Shown here: piece by piece, positions 6,991 through 13,005 of the stretch | How the letters are laid out: the number at the start of each line of letters is the position of its first letter | How positions within the stretch are numbered: position 1 is the stretch's first letter | Assembly (NCBI GenBank): GCA_025922735.1 | Contig: JAICHI010000016.1 | Location: forward strand, 1-13,005 | Direction: 5' to 3' | DNA: 13,005 bases | Origin: Nitrososphaeraceae archaeon | Lineage (GTDB): Archaea > Thermoproteota > Nitrososphaeria > Nitrososphaerales > Nitrososphaeraceae | Made by a program: the position numbers and the translations under genes | The notes under the pieces: model-generated | The model's database searches: none | What the model saw: the letters and a program-made list of their open reading frames with translations, nothing else | Told to the model about the DNA's origin: nothing

Positions 6991-7515
6991 TCATCTTGCT
7001 TTCACAGTAGTAGCAAGTATCATTTCTACTGCTGTCTTTGCATCTTTTGCAACAGTTATTGAGACCCTGTTGCGCTCATCTAAAAACTTACCCCCATAAA
7101 TATCTGCCACGCCCCCGCTTCCCGATATCGCTACCATTGTCTTCTTAGTCATATAGCCTACACCTAGCTCAATGAGCGTTCCTACGCCGCCACCCACTGC
7201 AATTATTCCATCGGATGAAGATGCAACGACAAAATCTCTTGCGTAGCCAATGCCAGTGCATATCACGATGTCGCAATATTCATTTGCATACAAGAACTCC
7301 TCCTGCGGTATTATCCCAACTGTGGTACCGCCGTATTCTTTTGCTCCCTTGCATGCAGATTCCATTACGCCGCCAAGCCCTCCACAGATCAGCACTGCGC
7401 CAGCGCATGCAATTTCCTTGCCCACTTCATATGACATCTTGCTTGCAATGTCGGTGCATCTGTCCTTGTTGTAGCCAATCACAGCAATCTGTAGCTTGCG
7501 CACAGGCCTGAGCAA
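6991..7515 (-). CDS. LOG/SLOG-superfamily protein (TIGR00725-like)
   Basis: A Rossmann-fold nucleotide-binding protein related to LOG enzymes, which hydrolyse nucleoside 5'-monophosphates to base and ribose phosphate. 174 residues: strand LQIAVIGYNK, the phosphate-binding loop LICGGLGGVMES (about 42-53), a middle GTTVGIIP, and the LOG-type motif VGGGVGTLIELG (107-118), where Gly replaces the usual Pro of PGGxGTxxE. It resembles the uncharacterised TIGR00725/SLOG branch rather than confirmed cytokinin-activating enzymes, so substrate is open. The frame begins at TTG (7515), just after stop codon TGA and a sense codon; a GTG four codons later (7503) is equally possible. A/T-rich boxes (for example AAACATTTATC, near 7543-7553) lie upstream. 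Confidence 0.82.
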   Translation of the reverse strand: MLRPVRKLQIAVIGYNKDRCTDIASKMSYEVGKEIACAGAVLICGGLGGVMESACKGAKEYGGTTVGIIPQEEFLYANEYCDIVICTGIGYARDFVVASSSDGIIAVGGGVGTLIELGVGYMTKKTMVAISGSGGVADIYGGKFLDERNRVSITVAKDAKTAVEMILATTVKAR

Positions 7516-7683
7516 TAATCATAGCCTGAATTATAGTTTTCGCAGATAAATGTTTTTACGACACAGATAATAAGAAAAAATCAAATCAAAAGTGAAACAA
7601 AAGTACCAGATATAAGCCTACATAGCCCATAATTCTACTTGCTTTGGTAATAATTGTGACAGATCGGCTTGTGTTGATTCCAC

Positions 7684-7691
7684 TATAAAAG
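7684..7691 (+). promoter_or_regulatory. Orphan TATA box
   Basis: TATAAAAG is a near-perfect archaeal TATA box with no coding start about 25 bases downstream. A second one (ATATAATA, 7728-7735) follows. Both point towards the stem-loop at 7792-7833. Confidence 0.4.
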
Positions 7692-7710
7692 TTGCAGGTG
7701 ATGTCGGAAC

Positions 7711-7850
7711 GTCATTGATAGAACAGCATATAATACTCCAAATTATGCCCTAAAAAACCTGTTCAGGCCAGTCCTCTGTAGAGGTGCAGTCAACTCGAAA
7801 GTTAAACCAAGGGTAAATAGATAACTTCGAGTTTTGTGTTTTACATTCTT
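7711..7850 (+). ncRNA. Candidate small RNA
   Basis: Inferred from orphan TATA boxes (predicted starts near 7711 or 7757), a small hairpin CCTC-TGTA-GAGG, the 12-bp stem-loop at 7792-7833, and a T-rich stretch directly after it where transcription could end. No known RNA family was recognised. Low confidence. Confidence 0.25.
7792..7833 (+). repeat. Inverted repeat / stem-loop followed by T-rich tract
   Basis: AACTCGAAAGTTA pairs with TAACTTCGAGTT, giving 12 base pairs with one bulged A and a 17-base loop. GTTTTGTGTTTTAC follows. It could be the 3' end of a small RNA, a terminator, or a protein-binding site. Confidence 0.6.
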
Positions 7851-7967
7851 TTCCAAGCATAAAGGAGTAGGAAGAGAGGGCCTAGGGGTCTTGTTATGAT
7901 GGAGACTCCAATATTGAAAAGTGTTCCTGCCAATTCCGGCTATTGCAAATGCCTATAACAACCAAGA

Positions 7968-7975
7968 CTTAAAAC
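7968..7975 (+). promoter_or_regulatory. TATA box of the phosphoribosyltransferase gene
   Basis: CTTAAAAC is centred about 26 bases before the ATG at 7997, implying a leaderless message. Confidence 0.5.
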
Positions 7976-7996
7976 TGTAAGAAGAGAAATTACGTT

Positions 7997-8638
7997 ATGA
8001 AGTTCCGCGATAGAATTGATGCTGGCAATCTCCTTGCAGAAAGGCTGACGGAGAATGGATATACCCCTGCTATAGTACTTGGCATTCCGCGCGGAGGCAT
8101 CATACTAGCAGATATTGTAGCCAAGAAGCTTGCAGCAGATTTTGACATTGTGATACCAAGAAAGCTCGGGGCACCGGAGAACGAGGAGCTGGCGATAGGG
8201 GCAGTGATGGAGGATGGCACTTCATATATTAATAGATATATCGTCAATGCGCTGCGAATACCACAGAACTATATCGAAAGCGAAAGAGTACGCCAGGCTG
8301 CAGAAATCAGGCGCAGATCTGCAGCATACAGAAAGCCAGGTCTTAGCTATAACATTGCAGGCAAGAACGTCATTATAGTTGATGATGGCATTGCCACGGG
8401 TGCTACAGTCATTGCCTCTGCAAAGTGGGCAAGAAAGCAACACCCATTAACCCTTACTATTGCGGTTCCCGTCGCGCCATCTCAATCGGTGGAAGTGTTA
8501 GAACAGGAATCCGATTCTGTTATAGTACTGCACATGCCCCACGATTTCGGATCAGTCGGACAGTTTTATGAAGAGTTTGGACCAGTCTCTGACGATCAGG
8601 TTACCCAGATCATGCGTTCAAGAGGACTGTTGCTGTAG
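7997..8638 (+). CDS. Phosphoribosyltransferase-domain protein (COG1926 type)
   Basis: 213-residue type I phosphoribosyltransferase fold. The PRPP-binding signature NVIIVDDGIATGAT is complete (about 124-137). Upstream are PAIVLGIPRGGIILADIVAKKL (24-45), VIPRKLGAPENEELAIGAV (52-70) and the hood. The GIPRGG and RKLGAPENEELAIGA blocks mark the COG1926 group, whose members are predicted phosphoribosyltransferases, sometimes fused to hydrolases; none is fused here. The natural base or acceptor is not known, so the name should stay general. The ATG is fixed by a TATA-like box 26 bases upstream. It precedes adenosylhomocysteinase by 34 bases, but that gene has its own TATA box, so cotranscription is not required. 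Confidence 0.87.
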   Translation: MKFRDRIDAGNLLAERLTENGYTPAIVLGIPRGGIILADIVAKKLAADFDIVIPRKLGAPENEELAIGAVMEDGTSYINRYIVNALRIPQNYIESERVRQAAEIRRRSAAYRKPGLSYNIAGKNVIIVDDGIATGATVIASAKWARKQHPLTLTIAVPVAPSQSVEVLEQESDSVIVLHMPHDFGSVGQFYEEFGPVSDDQVTQIMRSRGLLL

Positions 8639-8641
8639 AAC

Positions 8642-8650
8642 TAATATATG
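8642..8650 (+). promoter_or_regulatory. TATA box of ahcY
   Basis: TAATATATG is centred about 27 bases before the ahcY ATG, just after the previous stop codon. It indicates separate, leaderless transcription. Confidence 0.6.
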
Positions 8651-8672
8651 GCATGAATATTGTCAAAATTGA

Positions 8673-9920
8673 ATGGAATTTCGCATCAAAGACCCAGCAC
8701 TTGCCAAAGAAGGCAAGAACCGTATCGATTGGGCAGAAGCCCATATGCCTGTACTGGTTGCACTGCGTCAGAAATATGAAAAAACTAAGCCTCTTAAAGA
8801 GATAAGGGTTGCAGGATGTCTACATGTTACAAAGGAAACTGGAGTCCTTGTTAGGACTCTCAAGGCTGCCGGCGCCGAGCTTTCATGGTGTGGCTGCAAT
8901 CCATTGAGCACACAGGATGATGTTGCTGCCTCCCTAGCTCAGGATGAAGGTATTTCGATATTTGCAAGCAGAGGCGTGACGCAGCAGGAATATTATGACG
9001 ATATCCGTTCTGCTATGATGATCGAACCACATGTCACTATTGACGACGGCGCAGATCTGACTGTTGAAATGCATAAGAAAAATTCTAACTCAATAAGAGG
9101 AGGCACTGAAGAAACAACAACTGGCGTCATCAGGTTGCGTGCTATGCAAAAGGCAGGCAAGCTGATGTATCCAATTATTGCTGTTAATGACGCTGAAACA
9201 AAGCACGACTTTGACAACATTTATGGTACTGGCCAGTCAGCCTTGGATGGTATAATACGCGCAACTAACATTCTGTTTGCCGGTAAGAATGTGGTTGTTG
9301 CCGGCTATGGCCACGTGGGCAAAGGCATTTCCCGGCGTGCAGCAGGCCTTGGTGCCAATGTCATTGTTACAGAAGTTGATCCAATAGCTGCCCTCAAAGC
9401 CAAGATGGACGGCTATGCTGTGACCAAGATGGAAAAGGCAGCTGAAATAGGCGATGTTTTCATCACGACAACAGGTTGCAAGGATGTCATTATTGACAAG
9501 GACATTGCTAAGATGAAAGACGGCGCAATATTGGCAAATGCAGGTCATTTTAATGTTGAAATTTCTATACCAGATATTGAAAAACAAACAGTACACCAAA
9601 ATAAGATCAATGAAAACATAATGCAATATGTCCTCAAAAATGGCAGTAGGATATACCTGCTCGGAGAGGGTCGCCTTGTCAACCTAGCTGCAGCAGAAGG
9701 CCACCCTTCAGAGGTCATGGATATGAGCTTTGCCAACCAGTTCTTATCAGTAATCAAGCTAGCAAAGCAAGGTGATACTATGAAGCCGTTAGTATACGAT
9801 ATCGATAGGAGCCAAGATCAGGATATCGCACTTGCCAAGCTGCAGTCAATGAACATTGAGATCGACTCGCTAACGCCTCCTCAAAAGGTATACCTTGAAG
9901 GTTTCAATGAAGGGACATAG
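8673..9920 (+). CDS. ahcY: Adenosylhomocysteinase (S-adenosylhomocysteine hydrolase)
   Basis: Reversibly splits S-adenosylhomocysteine into adenosine and homocysteine, relieving product inhibition of methyltransferases such as the DNA methylase in this window. 415 residues, the usual archaeal length. Visible sites: substrate loop CLHVTKET (49-56); Asp125 in DDGADLT; EETTTGV with Glu147; VNDAETKHDFDNIYGTGQS with Lys177 and Asp181; the NAD Rossmann motif VVVAGYGHVGKGIS (207-220) followed by acidic VTEVDP; NAGHF (289-293); and the C-terminal block GEGRLVNLAAAEGHPSEVMD with a substrate His. It ends VYLEGFNEGT, without the longer C-terminal tail of eukaryotic enzymes. The ATG is supported by the TATA box 27 bases before it. 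A Val tRNA follows after 35 bases. Confidence 0.97.
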   Translation: MEFRIKDPALAKEGKNRIDWAEAHMPVLVALRQKYEKTKPLKEIRVAGCLHVTKETGVLVRTLKAAGAELSWCGCNPLSTQDDVAASLAQDEGISIFASRGVTQQEYYDDIRSAMMIEPHVTIDDGADLTVEMHKKNSNSIRGGTEETTTGVIRLRAMQKAGKLMYPIIAVNDAETKHDFDNIYGTGQSALDGIIRATNILFAGKNVVVAGYGHVGKGISRRAAGLGANVIVTEVDPIAALKAKMDGYAVTKMEKAAEIGDVFITTTGCKDVIIDKDIAKMKDGAILANAGHFNVEISIPDIEKQTVHQNKINENIMQYVLKNGSRIYLLGEGRLVNLAAAEGHPSEVMDMSFANQFLSVIKLAKQGDTMKPLVYDIDRSQDQDIALAKLQSMNIEIDSLTPPQKVYLEGFNEGT

Positions 9921-9930
9921 TATTAATTAT
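9921..9930 (+). promoter_or_regulatory. TATA box of tRNA-Val
   Basis: TATTAATTAT is centred about 30 bases before the mature 5' end of the tRNA, right after the ahcY stop. Confidence 0.5.
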
Positions 9931-9955
9931 CGTCATGCCAAGACCACAAAAAGGC

Positions 9956-10030
9956 GGATGGGTAGTCTAGCCTGGTTAGGATACCTGTCTCACACACAGG
10001 TGGTCGAGAGTTCAAATCTCTCCCCATCCA
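9956..10030 (+). tRNA. tRNA-Val (anticodon CAC)
   Basis: Cloverleaf: acceptor GGATGGG with CCCATCC; D-arm with AGCCTGGTTAGG; anticodon stem CCTGT/ACAGG around loop CTCACAC (anticodon CAC, reading GUG); variable loop TGGTC; T stem GAGAG/CTCTC around TTCAAAT; discriminator A. No CCA is encoded and there is no intron. 75 bases. Confidence 0.95.
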
Positions 10031-10205
10031 CTTTTGATCTATCAGAGAACTATTCACACTATGCCTAAAGATAACAGGTGATAGAGCAGCATGAAATCAT
10101 CAAAAGGATTTTCTGAATTTTAAAAAAATAGTCCATCAGCAAACAATTGACATTCCTTTAGCTGCTAATGCAGATGATAGATAGGTGGTGGTTATTCTCA
10201 AATAT

Positions 10206-10222
10206 TCCTTCCAGAGGAAGGA
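10206..10222. repeat. Short perfect inverted repeat
   Basis: TCCTTCC and GGAAGGA flank a 3-base spacer (7 base pairs). It lies about 90 bases beyond the eL40 stop on the minus strand, in a 281-base gap (10031-10311) where nothing else was recognised. A role in termination is possible but unsupported. Confidence 0.3.
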
Positions 10223-10311
10223 GGAAATTATTTACGCGTTGAGACTGCTTGTATTCGAATAGTGGAACTCGTAATATGTATGGGATACTCGCAAAGACAT
10301 TGAGACTTTAC

Positions 10312-10479
10312 TTACTTCTTGGCTCCCAGCGTCCTGTTCTTTAGCCTCATTTGGCTGCCATGGCATTTCCTGCATCTTGTAGTCGAGATAGGATTCTTGG
10401 CTCCGCACTTGAAGCATATCTTGAAGAACAACCTGCGCTGCTGTGCAATCTGTTTCTTTGCCGCATCTGTGATTGGCAT
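10312..10479 (-). CDS. rpl40e: Large-subunit ribosomal protein eL40 (L40e)
   Basis: Small zinc-binding protein of the large ribosomal subunit. The 55-residue frame starts MPITDAAKKQIAQQRRLFFK and has the zinc motif C-x2-C-x10-C-x2-C (Cys22, Cys25, Cys36, Cys39) in ICFKCGAKN...RCRKCHG, ending QMRLKNRTLGAKK. Length and sequence match archaeal eL40 closely. Unlike the eukaryotic protein it is not fused to ubiquitin. The ATG at 10479 is the only sensible start. No clear TATA box lies at leaderless distance, so the message probably has a leader. A 27-codon frame (10581-10664) upstream on the same strand could be part of it. Confidence 0.95.
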   Translation of the reverse strand: MPITDAAKKQIAQQRRLFFKICFKCGAKNPISTTRCRKCHGSQMRLKNRTLGAKK

Positions 10480-10822
10480 TTTTACTATTTTTAATTCAAC
10501 GGAAGGCTCTTTTCTACCTTTCTGTTCTTGTTATCTTGCAGGATTGAACAAGACAATCACCTTCTCTTGTTGTTGTTATCCTACAACTGTTCATGCATTG
10601 CTGATGCTACAAATATTATTGATTGTTTGATTGGTGCTTTGCCTTGCAAAACTCCAAACTCCATAAAGCCACTTTCGCTTCAATACTAGAATAACTTCAT
10701 CTGTCGATTCGGATTTTTGGTCTTAGTTTCCCTAAGTATAACAATGTATGGGCTCCATCAACTGAAAGATATATGAGGTATTCAAAAGATGACTAGACCA
10801 TTAGTTAGGAATCAAGACGGAC
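10480..10822. other. Intergenic region upstream of eL40
   Basis: 343 bases between eL40 and the methyltransferase stop. The only item of note is a 27-codon minus-strand frame (10581-10664) with a TATA-like TTATTCTAGTATT about 24 bases before it. Confidence 0.5.
10581..10664 (-). CDS. Possible 27-codon leader peptide upstream of eL40
   Basis: The frame reads MEFGVLQGKAPIKQSIIF, then VASAMHEQL. A TATA-like TTATTCTAGTATT (near 10683-10695) sits about 24 bases before its ATG, so a leaderless transcript could begin there and run on into eL40, about 100 bases beyond the stop. There is no known homologue to name. It may be chance. Confidence 0.2.
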   Translation of the reverse strand: MEFGVLQGKAPIKQSIIFVASAMHEQL

Positions 10823-11863
10823 CTAATGTAGTAGCAAGGGATTAATTCTTCTATTTGCTATTTCAACATATTCCTTGTTTACATCATATCCTACAAACTG
10901 TCTTCCACTTTTTATGGCGGCAATACACGTGGAACCTATGCCACAAAAGGGATCAAGCACAACTTCACCTTTGAATGTATAAAGCTGTATGCAACGGTAT
11001 GGAAGCTCAATTGGAAAAGGAGCTGGATGACCAACACGAGTTGCAGATTCTGCAGGAAAATCCCAGGTGCTCTTTGTAAATGTAAGAAATTCCCCTTTTG
11101 TTATAGTATTTTCTTTGTTATGTGAGCTGCGAGAATAACTTCCCTTAGAGAAGATTAGCACATATTCATGGACGTCTCTTAATGTCGGATTAGATGCAGA
11201 TTGCCAACTTCCCCATGCAGTCGAAACTCCAGAGCTTGCAGCCTTGTTCCAAATTATCTCACCACGCATTAGAAAGCCTAACTCATGCATATCTTCGACT
11301 ATGTAGCTATGTAATGGAATGTATGGTTTTCTTCCTAAATTTGCAACATTGATGCATGCTCTCCCACCATGTACGAGTACACGAAACGTCTCTTTAAAGA
11401 CTTGCTTCAGCAAGCTTCGATATTCTTTTATGCTCAAATCTTGATCGTAATCCTTGCCAACATTGTATGGCGGAGAGGTAACCATAAGGTGAACACTATA
11501 TTCAGGTAGCTCATCCATCTTTTCGCTGCTCTTACAAAGTAGTTTGTTTAAGTTTTGGGGTTCTATAGGATTCTCTCTATATTTACCACCACCACCAGTA
11601 CTTTCTCCATTACTTGTTGTGTTCTCTCTGTAAAGCTTACGGCTATAGAATCTTGAAGAATCGTGACCTTCCCTTTTTGAAACTCCGAAACCTTGTGTTT
11701 CTGTTGGTATCCGTTTTCTCGATCGGCTCACAGTTGATATAGCCTTTAATATGCACGGATAAGAATTTTGTCCGAGTAAACATTCGGATTTTTTGCTGCA
11801 TATGAATAACTGCTTGATAGGAAATTGAGCATTGGGTGCAAGACCGTATTGCGAAAAATTCAC
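10823..11863 (-). CDS. DNA methyltransferase, N4-cytosine/N6-adenine, beta class
   Basis: S-adenosylmethionine-dependent DNA amino-methyltransferase (PF01555 type). The catalytic motif comes first, TSPPYNVGKDYD (129-140), then the target-recognition region, and the SAM-binding motif last, VVLDPFCGIGSTCIAA (302-316) with FVGYDVNKEYVEIANRRI after it: the beta-class order. TSPPY, rather than DPPY, is more common in N4-cytosine enzymes, so m4C is the likelier product. No restriction enzyme is adjacent, so it looks like an orphan methylase. The start is uncertain: the open frame begins at GTG 11863, directly after a stop, but a second GTG at 11731 gives a more protein-like N-terminus (VSRSRKRIP ... 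SKREGHDSSRFYSRKLY). The first 44 residues may not be translated. A Ser/Gly/Asn-rich linker (80-100) precedes the core. Confidence 0.88.
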   Translation of the reverse strand: MNFSQYGLAPNAQFPIKQLFICSKKSECLLGQNSYPCILKAISTVSRSRKRIPTETQGFGVSKREGHDSSRFYSRKLYRENTTSNGESTGGGGKYRENPIEPQNLNKLLCKSSEKMDELPEYSVHLMVTSPPYNVGKDYDQDLSIKEYRSLLKQVFKETFRVLVHGGRACINVANLGRKPYIPLHSYIVEDMHELGFLMRGEIIWNKAASSGVSTAWGSWQSASNPTLRDVHEYVLIFSKGSYSRSSHNKENTITKGEFLTFTKSTWDFPAESATRVGHPAPFPIELPYRCIQLYTFKGEVVLDPFCGIGSTCIAAIKSGRQFVGYDVNKEYVEIANRRINPLLLH

Positions 11864-12174
11864 AAGGAGAGAGAATTGTCACGTGGACGCCAGAACTTAA
11901 AATCTAGAAAGTCCTGAAAATGATAACCCTATGATACCTATTAATCAATAGATTGTAATTTTCATATCTTCCATTACACGCAAAGCAGACCCTCAAGTTT
12001 ATCTAGAAACAATCGGAACATAACTATAGGCAAAGCGATTATGCCGCTCTGGCGATTTAGATTCCTTCCTTTCACTGGAAGATAGAGGCAAAATCCGTCA
12101 CTATAATGGATCTATTCCATCTGAAAAAATGCAATTCAAGGTAAGAAGAGAAAAGTCCGAGTGAGTTAAATTAG
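11864..12174. other. Intergenic region
   Basis: 311 bases upstream of the methyltransferase and downstream of tRNA-Trp. Only frames of about ten codons were seen, and no repeat or RNA family was recognised. Confidence 0.5.
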
Positions 12175-12189
12175 TGGGGCCGAAGGGAT

Positions 12190-12219
12190 TTGTCCTGACG
12201 TGGTTGTTGCCACAATCAA
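12190..12219 (-). other. Non-canonical T-loop intron of tRNA-Trp
   Basis: Removing these 30 bases restores a 7-base T-loop TTCAAAT. Exon GTTC can pair with intron GGAC; a 3-base bulge AAT precedes an inner helix TGA/TCA and GTGG/CCAC closed by CAACAA. Cutting after the second bulge base gives exactly this intron. The junction can slide by up to two bases because of flanking A's. Confidence 0.85.
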
Positions 12220-12240
12220 TTGAACCCTTGACCCACGGGT

Positions 12241-12288
12241 TTCTTCTTCTGCTGCTCCTTCTACTGCTAATTAGCCCTTTTATTAGAT
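12241..12288 (-). other. Canonical 37/38 intron of tRNA-Trp
   Basis: Anticodon-loop CTCC can pair with intron GGAG; bulge AGA is cut AG|A; inner pairing is TCTA/TAGA plus CTAAT/ATTAG. The 3' bulge, normally 3 bases, is about 15 bases here and made of CAG/AAG triplets. Confidence 0.85.
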
Positions 12289-12350
12289 CTGGAGCCCGTT
12301 GCGATGCCTGGCTTCGCTACGACCCCACTATGTAAGCATCGCGCTATGGA

Positions 12351-12360
12351 TAGAATAAAG
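12351..12360 (-). promoter_or_regulatory. TATA box of tRNA-Trp
   Basis: Minus-strand CTTTATTCTA is centred about 29 bases before the mature 5' end, as expected for an independently transcribed archaeal tRNA. Confidence 0.5.
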
Positions 12361-12378
12361 ATGTCTGTATAAGTCTTG

Positions 12379-13005
12379 CTAGAACAGAGGCTCAAGCATG
12401 CTTGAATTCATCAGGTTTCTTCTGAGATCTCGACCGACAAGCTGATCACCAGTAAGGTACCAATGCTGCAACCCAGGAAATTGCGGTAAATGCAACTCCT
12501 TGCCGCTATCTTTATCGAAGTAGTCGGTTATCAGGGTGTTGTTATAAGACCTTACTAGCTGGTGAGCCGCTGTCGGAACAATGAGGAAAAAGTCGTCTAG
12601 TGTGCTGTTTGCCATCAATTCTGGAATTGCGCCAAGCGCCTGACTTGTATTTGCATTTTCAAGCAGTACATTCCTTTCGCTATTAAGCCACTCTTCTTCA
12701 AACTGCAAATTCAATAGAATCACTGCCGCCTGCTGGAATGCTCTGTCAAAATTATTTTCTGAGGACTCGATTCCAACTATAAAGCCGTTCCAAATGCTGG
12801 TCTCACCGGCAGCGGTTGTGTAATTGCGCGTAAATACCATCGCCTTTCCGGAAATTTTCTTATTTTCGAAATTTAATTTGTAATCTACGGCTTTGGCTGG
12901 CACCAGATCGGTGGAATTGCCATCGCAATATACTGATGCGTAAACCGACTCTGCAGAGTCAACAGTGTATGCATTCAGATTTTTTGTCAACATTGGTAAG
13001 ACTTC
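12379..13005 (-). CDS. Sequon-rich, probably extracytoplasmic protein, N-terminus outside window
   Basis: The frame is open to the last base, where residues EVLP precede the first Met at 12993, so the gene most likely continues to the right and only about 209 C-terminal residues are seen. Six N-x-S/T sequons (NST, NYT, NTS, NST, NNT, NSS) suggest a glycosylated protein outside the cell, like the protein at 1910-2773, though the two share no other likeness. The visible part is mixed, with strands (YKLNFENKKISGKAMVFTRNY, near the start) and helices (DRAFQQAAVILLNLQFEEEWL). There is no C-terminal membrane segment and just one cysteine. Any signal peptide would lie outside. Function not recognised. 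It ends about 50 bases before the tRNA-Trp 5' end. Confidence 0.7.
   Translation of the reverse strand, partial: EVLPMLTKNLNAYTVDSAESVYASVYCDGNSTDLVPAKAVDYKLNFENKKISGKAMVFTRNYTTAAGETSIWNGFIVGIESSENNFDRAFQQAAVILLNLQFEEEWLNSERNVLLENANTSQALGAIPELMANSTLDDFFLIVPTAAHQLVRSYNNTLITDYFDKDSGKELHLPQFPGLQHWYLTGDQLVGRDLRRNLMNSSMLEPLF

Larger units (their letters stand above)
7516..7996. other. 480-base intergenic region with promoter-like boxes and stem-loop
   Basis: No protein gene of note; the longest start-to-stop frames seen are about 20 codons. It contains TATA-like boxes at 7684-7691 and 7728-7735, a stem-loop at 7792-7833 followed by a T-rich stretch, and the TATA box of the phosphoribosyltransferase at its right end. 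Confidence 0.5.
12175..12326 (-). tRNA. tRNA-Trp (anticodon CCA) with two introns
   Basis: Minus-strand cloverleaf, 74 bases after removal of two insertions. Acceptor GGGGTCG pairs with CGGCCCC; D stem GCGA/TCGC with loop AGCCAGGCA; anticodon stem ACGGG/CCCGT; loop CTCCAG-A with anticodon CCA at 12292-12290; variable loop GGGTC; T stem AAGGG/CCCTT with loop TTCAA-AT; discriminator A; no encoded CCA. The D-loop and CTCCAGA loop match known archaeal tRNA-Trp. Intron 1 (48 bases, 12241-12288) is at the canonical 37/38 site. Intron 2 (30 bases, 12190-12219) interrupts the T-loop. Both have bulge-helix-bulge-like pairing that the tRNA splicing endonuclease could cut. Confidence 0.92.

Noticed and set aside
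7897..7959. 20-codon frame MMETPILKSVPANSGYCKCL
   Set aside because: No promoter or ribosome-binding site at suitable distance and no recognisable pattern.
9237..9626. Minus-strand 129-codon frame within ahcY
   Set aside because: It is antisense to the conserved NAD-binding region of adenosylhomocysteinase, so its openness reflects codon constraint on the real gene.
10319..10630. Plus-strand 103-codon hydrophobic, Cys-rich frame
   Set aside because: It runs antisense through eL40, which is unmistakable on the other strand; the Phe/Cys/Leu richness is a by-product.
11643..11882. Minus-strand 79-codon frame overlapping the methyltransferase N-terminus
   Set aside because: It lies in another frame of the same strand with no recognisable domain, and its tail mirrors the Arg/Lys-rich methyltransferase segment in shifted frame. 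It does raise some doubt about the first methyltransferase residues.

Overview
The window looks like a chromosomal segment from an ammonia-oxidising thaumarchaeon (Nitrososphaeria, Nitrososphaera/Nitrosocosmicus-like). I infer this from several signs: archaeal TATA boxes about 25-30 bases before start codons with no leader; an archaeal-type RNase P RNA; a tRNA with bulge-helix-bulge introns; ribosomal protein eL40 and Tsr3; an archaeal-size adenosylhomocysteinase; and a 3-hydroxyacyl-CoA dehydrogenase of the kind used in the thaumarchaeal 3-hydroxypropionate/4-hydroxybutyrate cycle. The genus is inference.

Left part (1-2800) is accessory. Two winged-helix regulator paralogues share a near-identical 3' half. 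The first is cut by the window edge, ends in ten Asn codons, and overlaps a 58-residue ribbon-helix-helix protein through ATGA. Next comes a decayed minus-strand gene whose protein can be followed through three reading frames (1699 down to 1159), then a secreted, acidic, sequon-rich protein.

The middle (2860-10030) is dense and mostly housekeeping: RNase P RNA (minus), Tsr3 (minus) divergent from an SF2 helicase, a PD-(D/E)XK-like protein convergent with that helicase, 3-hydroxyacyl-CoA dehydrogenase, a LOG/SLOG-like protein (minus), a phosphoribosyltransferase, adenosylhomocysteinase, and tRNA-Val(CAC). Most genes have their own TATA box, so they appear to be transcribed singly rather than in operons. 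A 480-base gap before the phosphoribosyltransferase holds TATA-like boxes and a strong stem-loop that could belong to a small RNA.

The right part (10031-13005) is sparser: ribosomal protein eL40 (55 residues), an orphan beta-class DNA methyltransferase, tRNA-Trp(CCA), and the C-terminal part of a sequon-rich protein running off the right end. The tRNA-Trp gene is the most striking feature: it is interrupted twice, by a 48-base intron at the canonical 37/38 site and a 30-base intron inside the T-loop.

No CRISPR array, insertion sequence, attachment site or replication origin was recognised.
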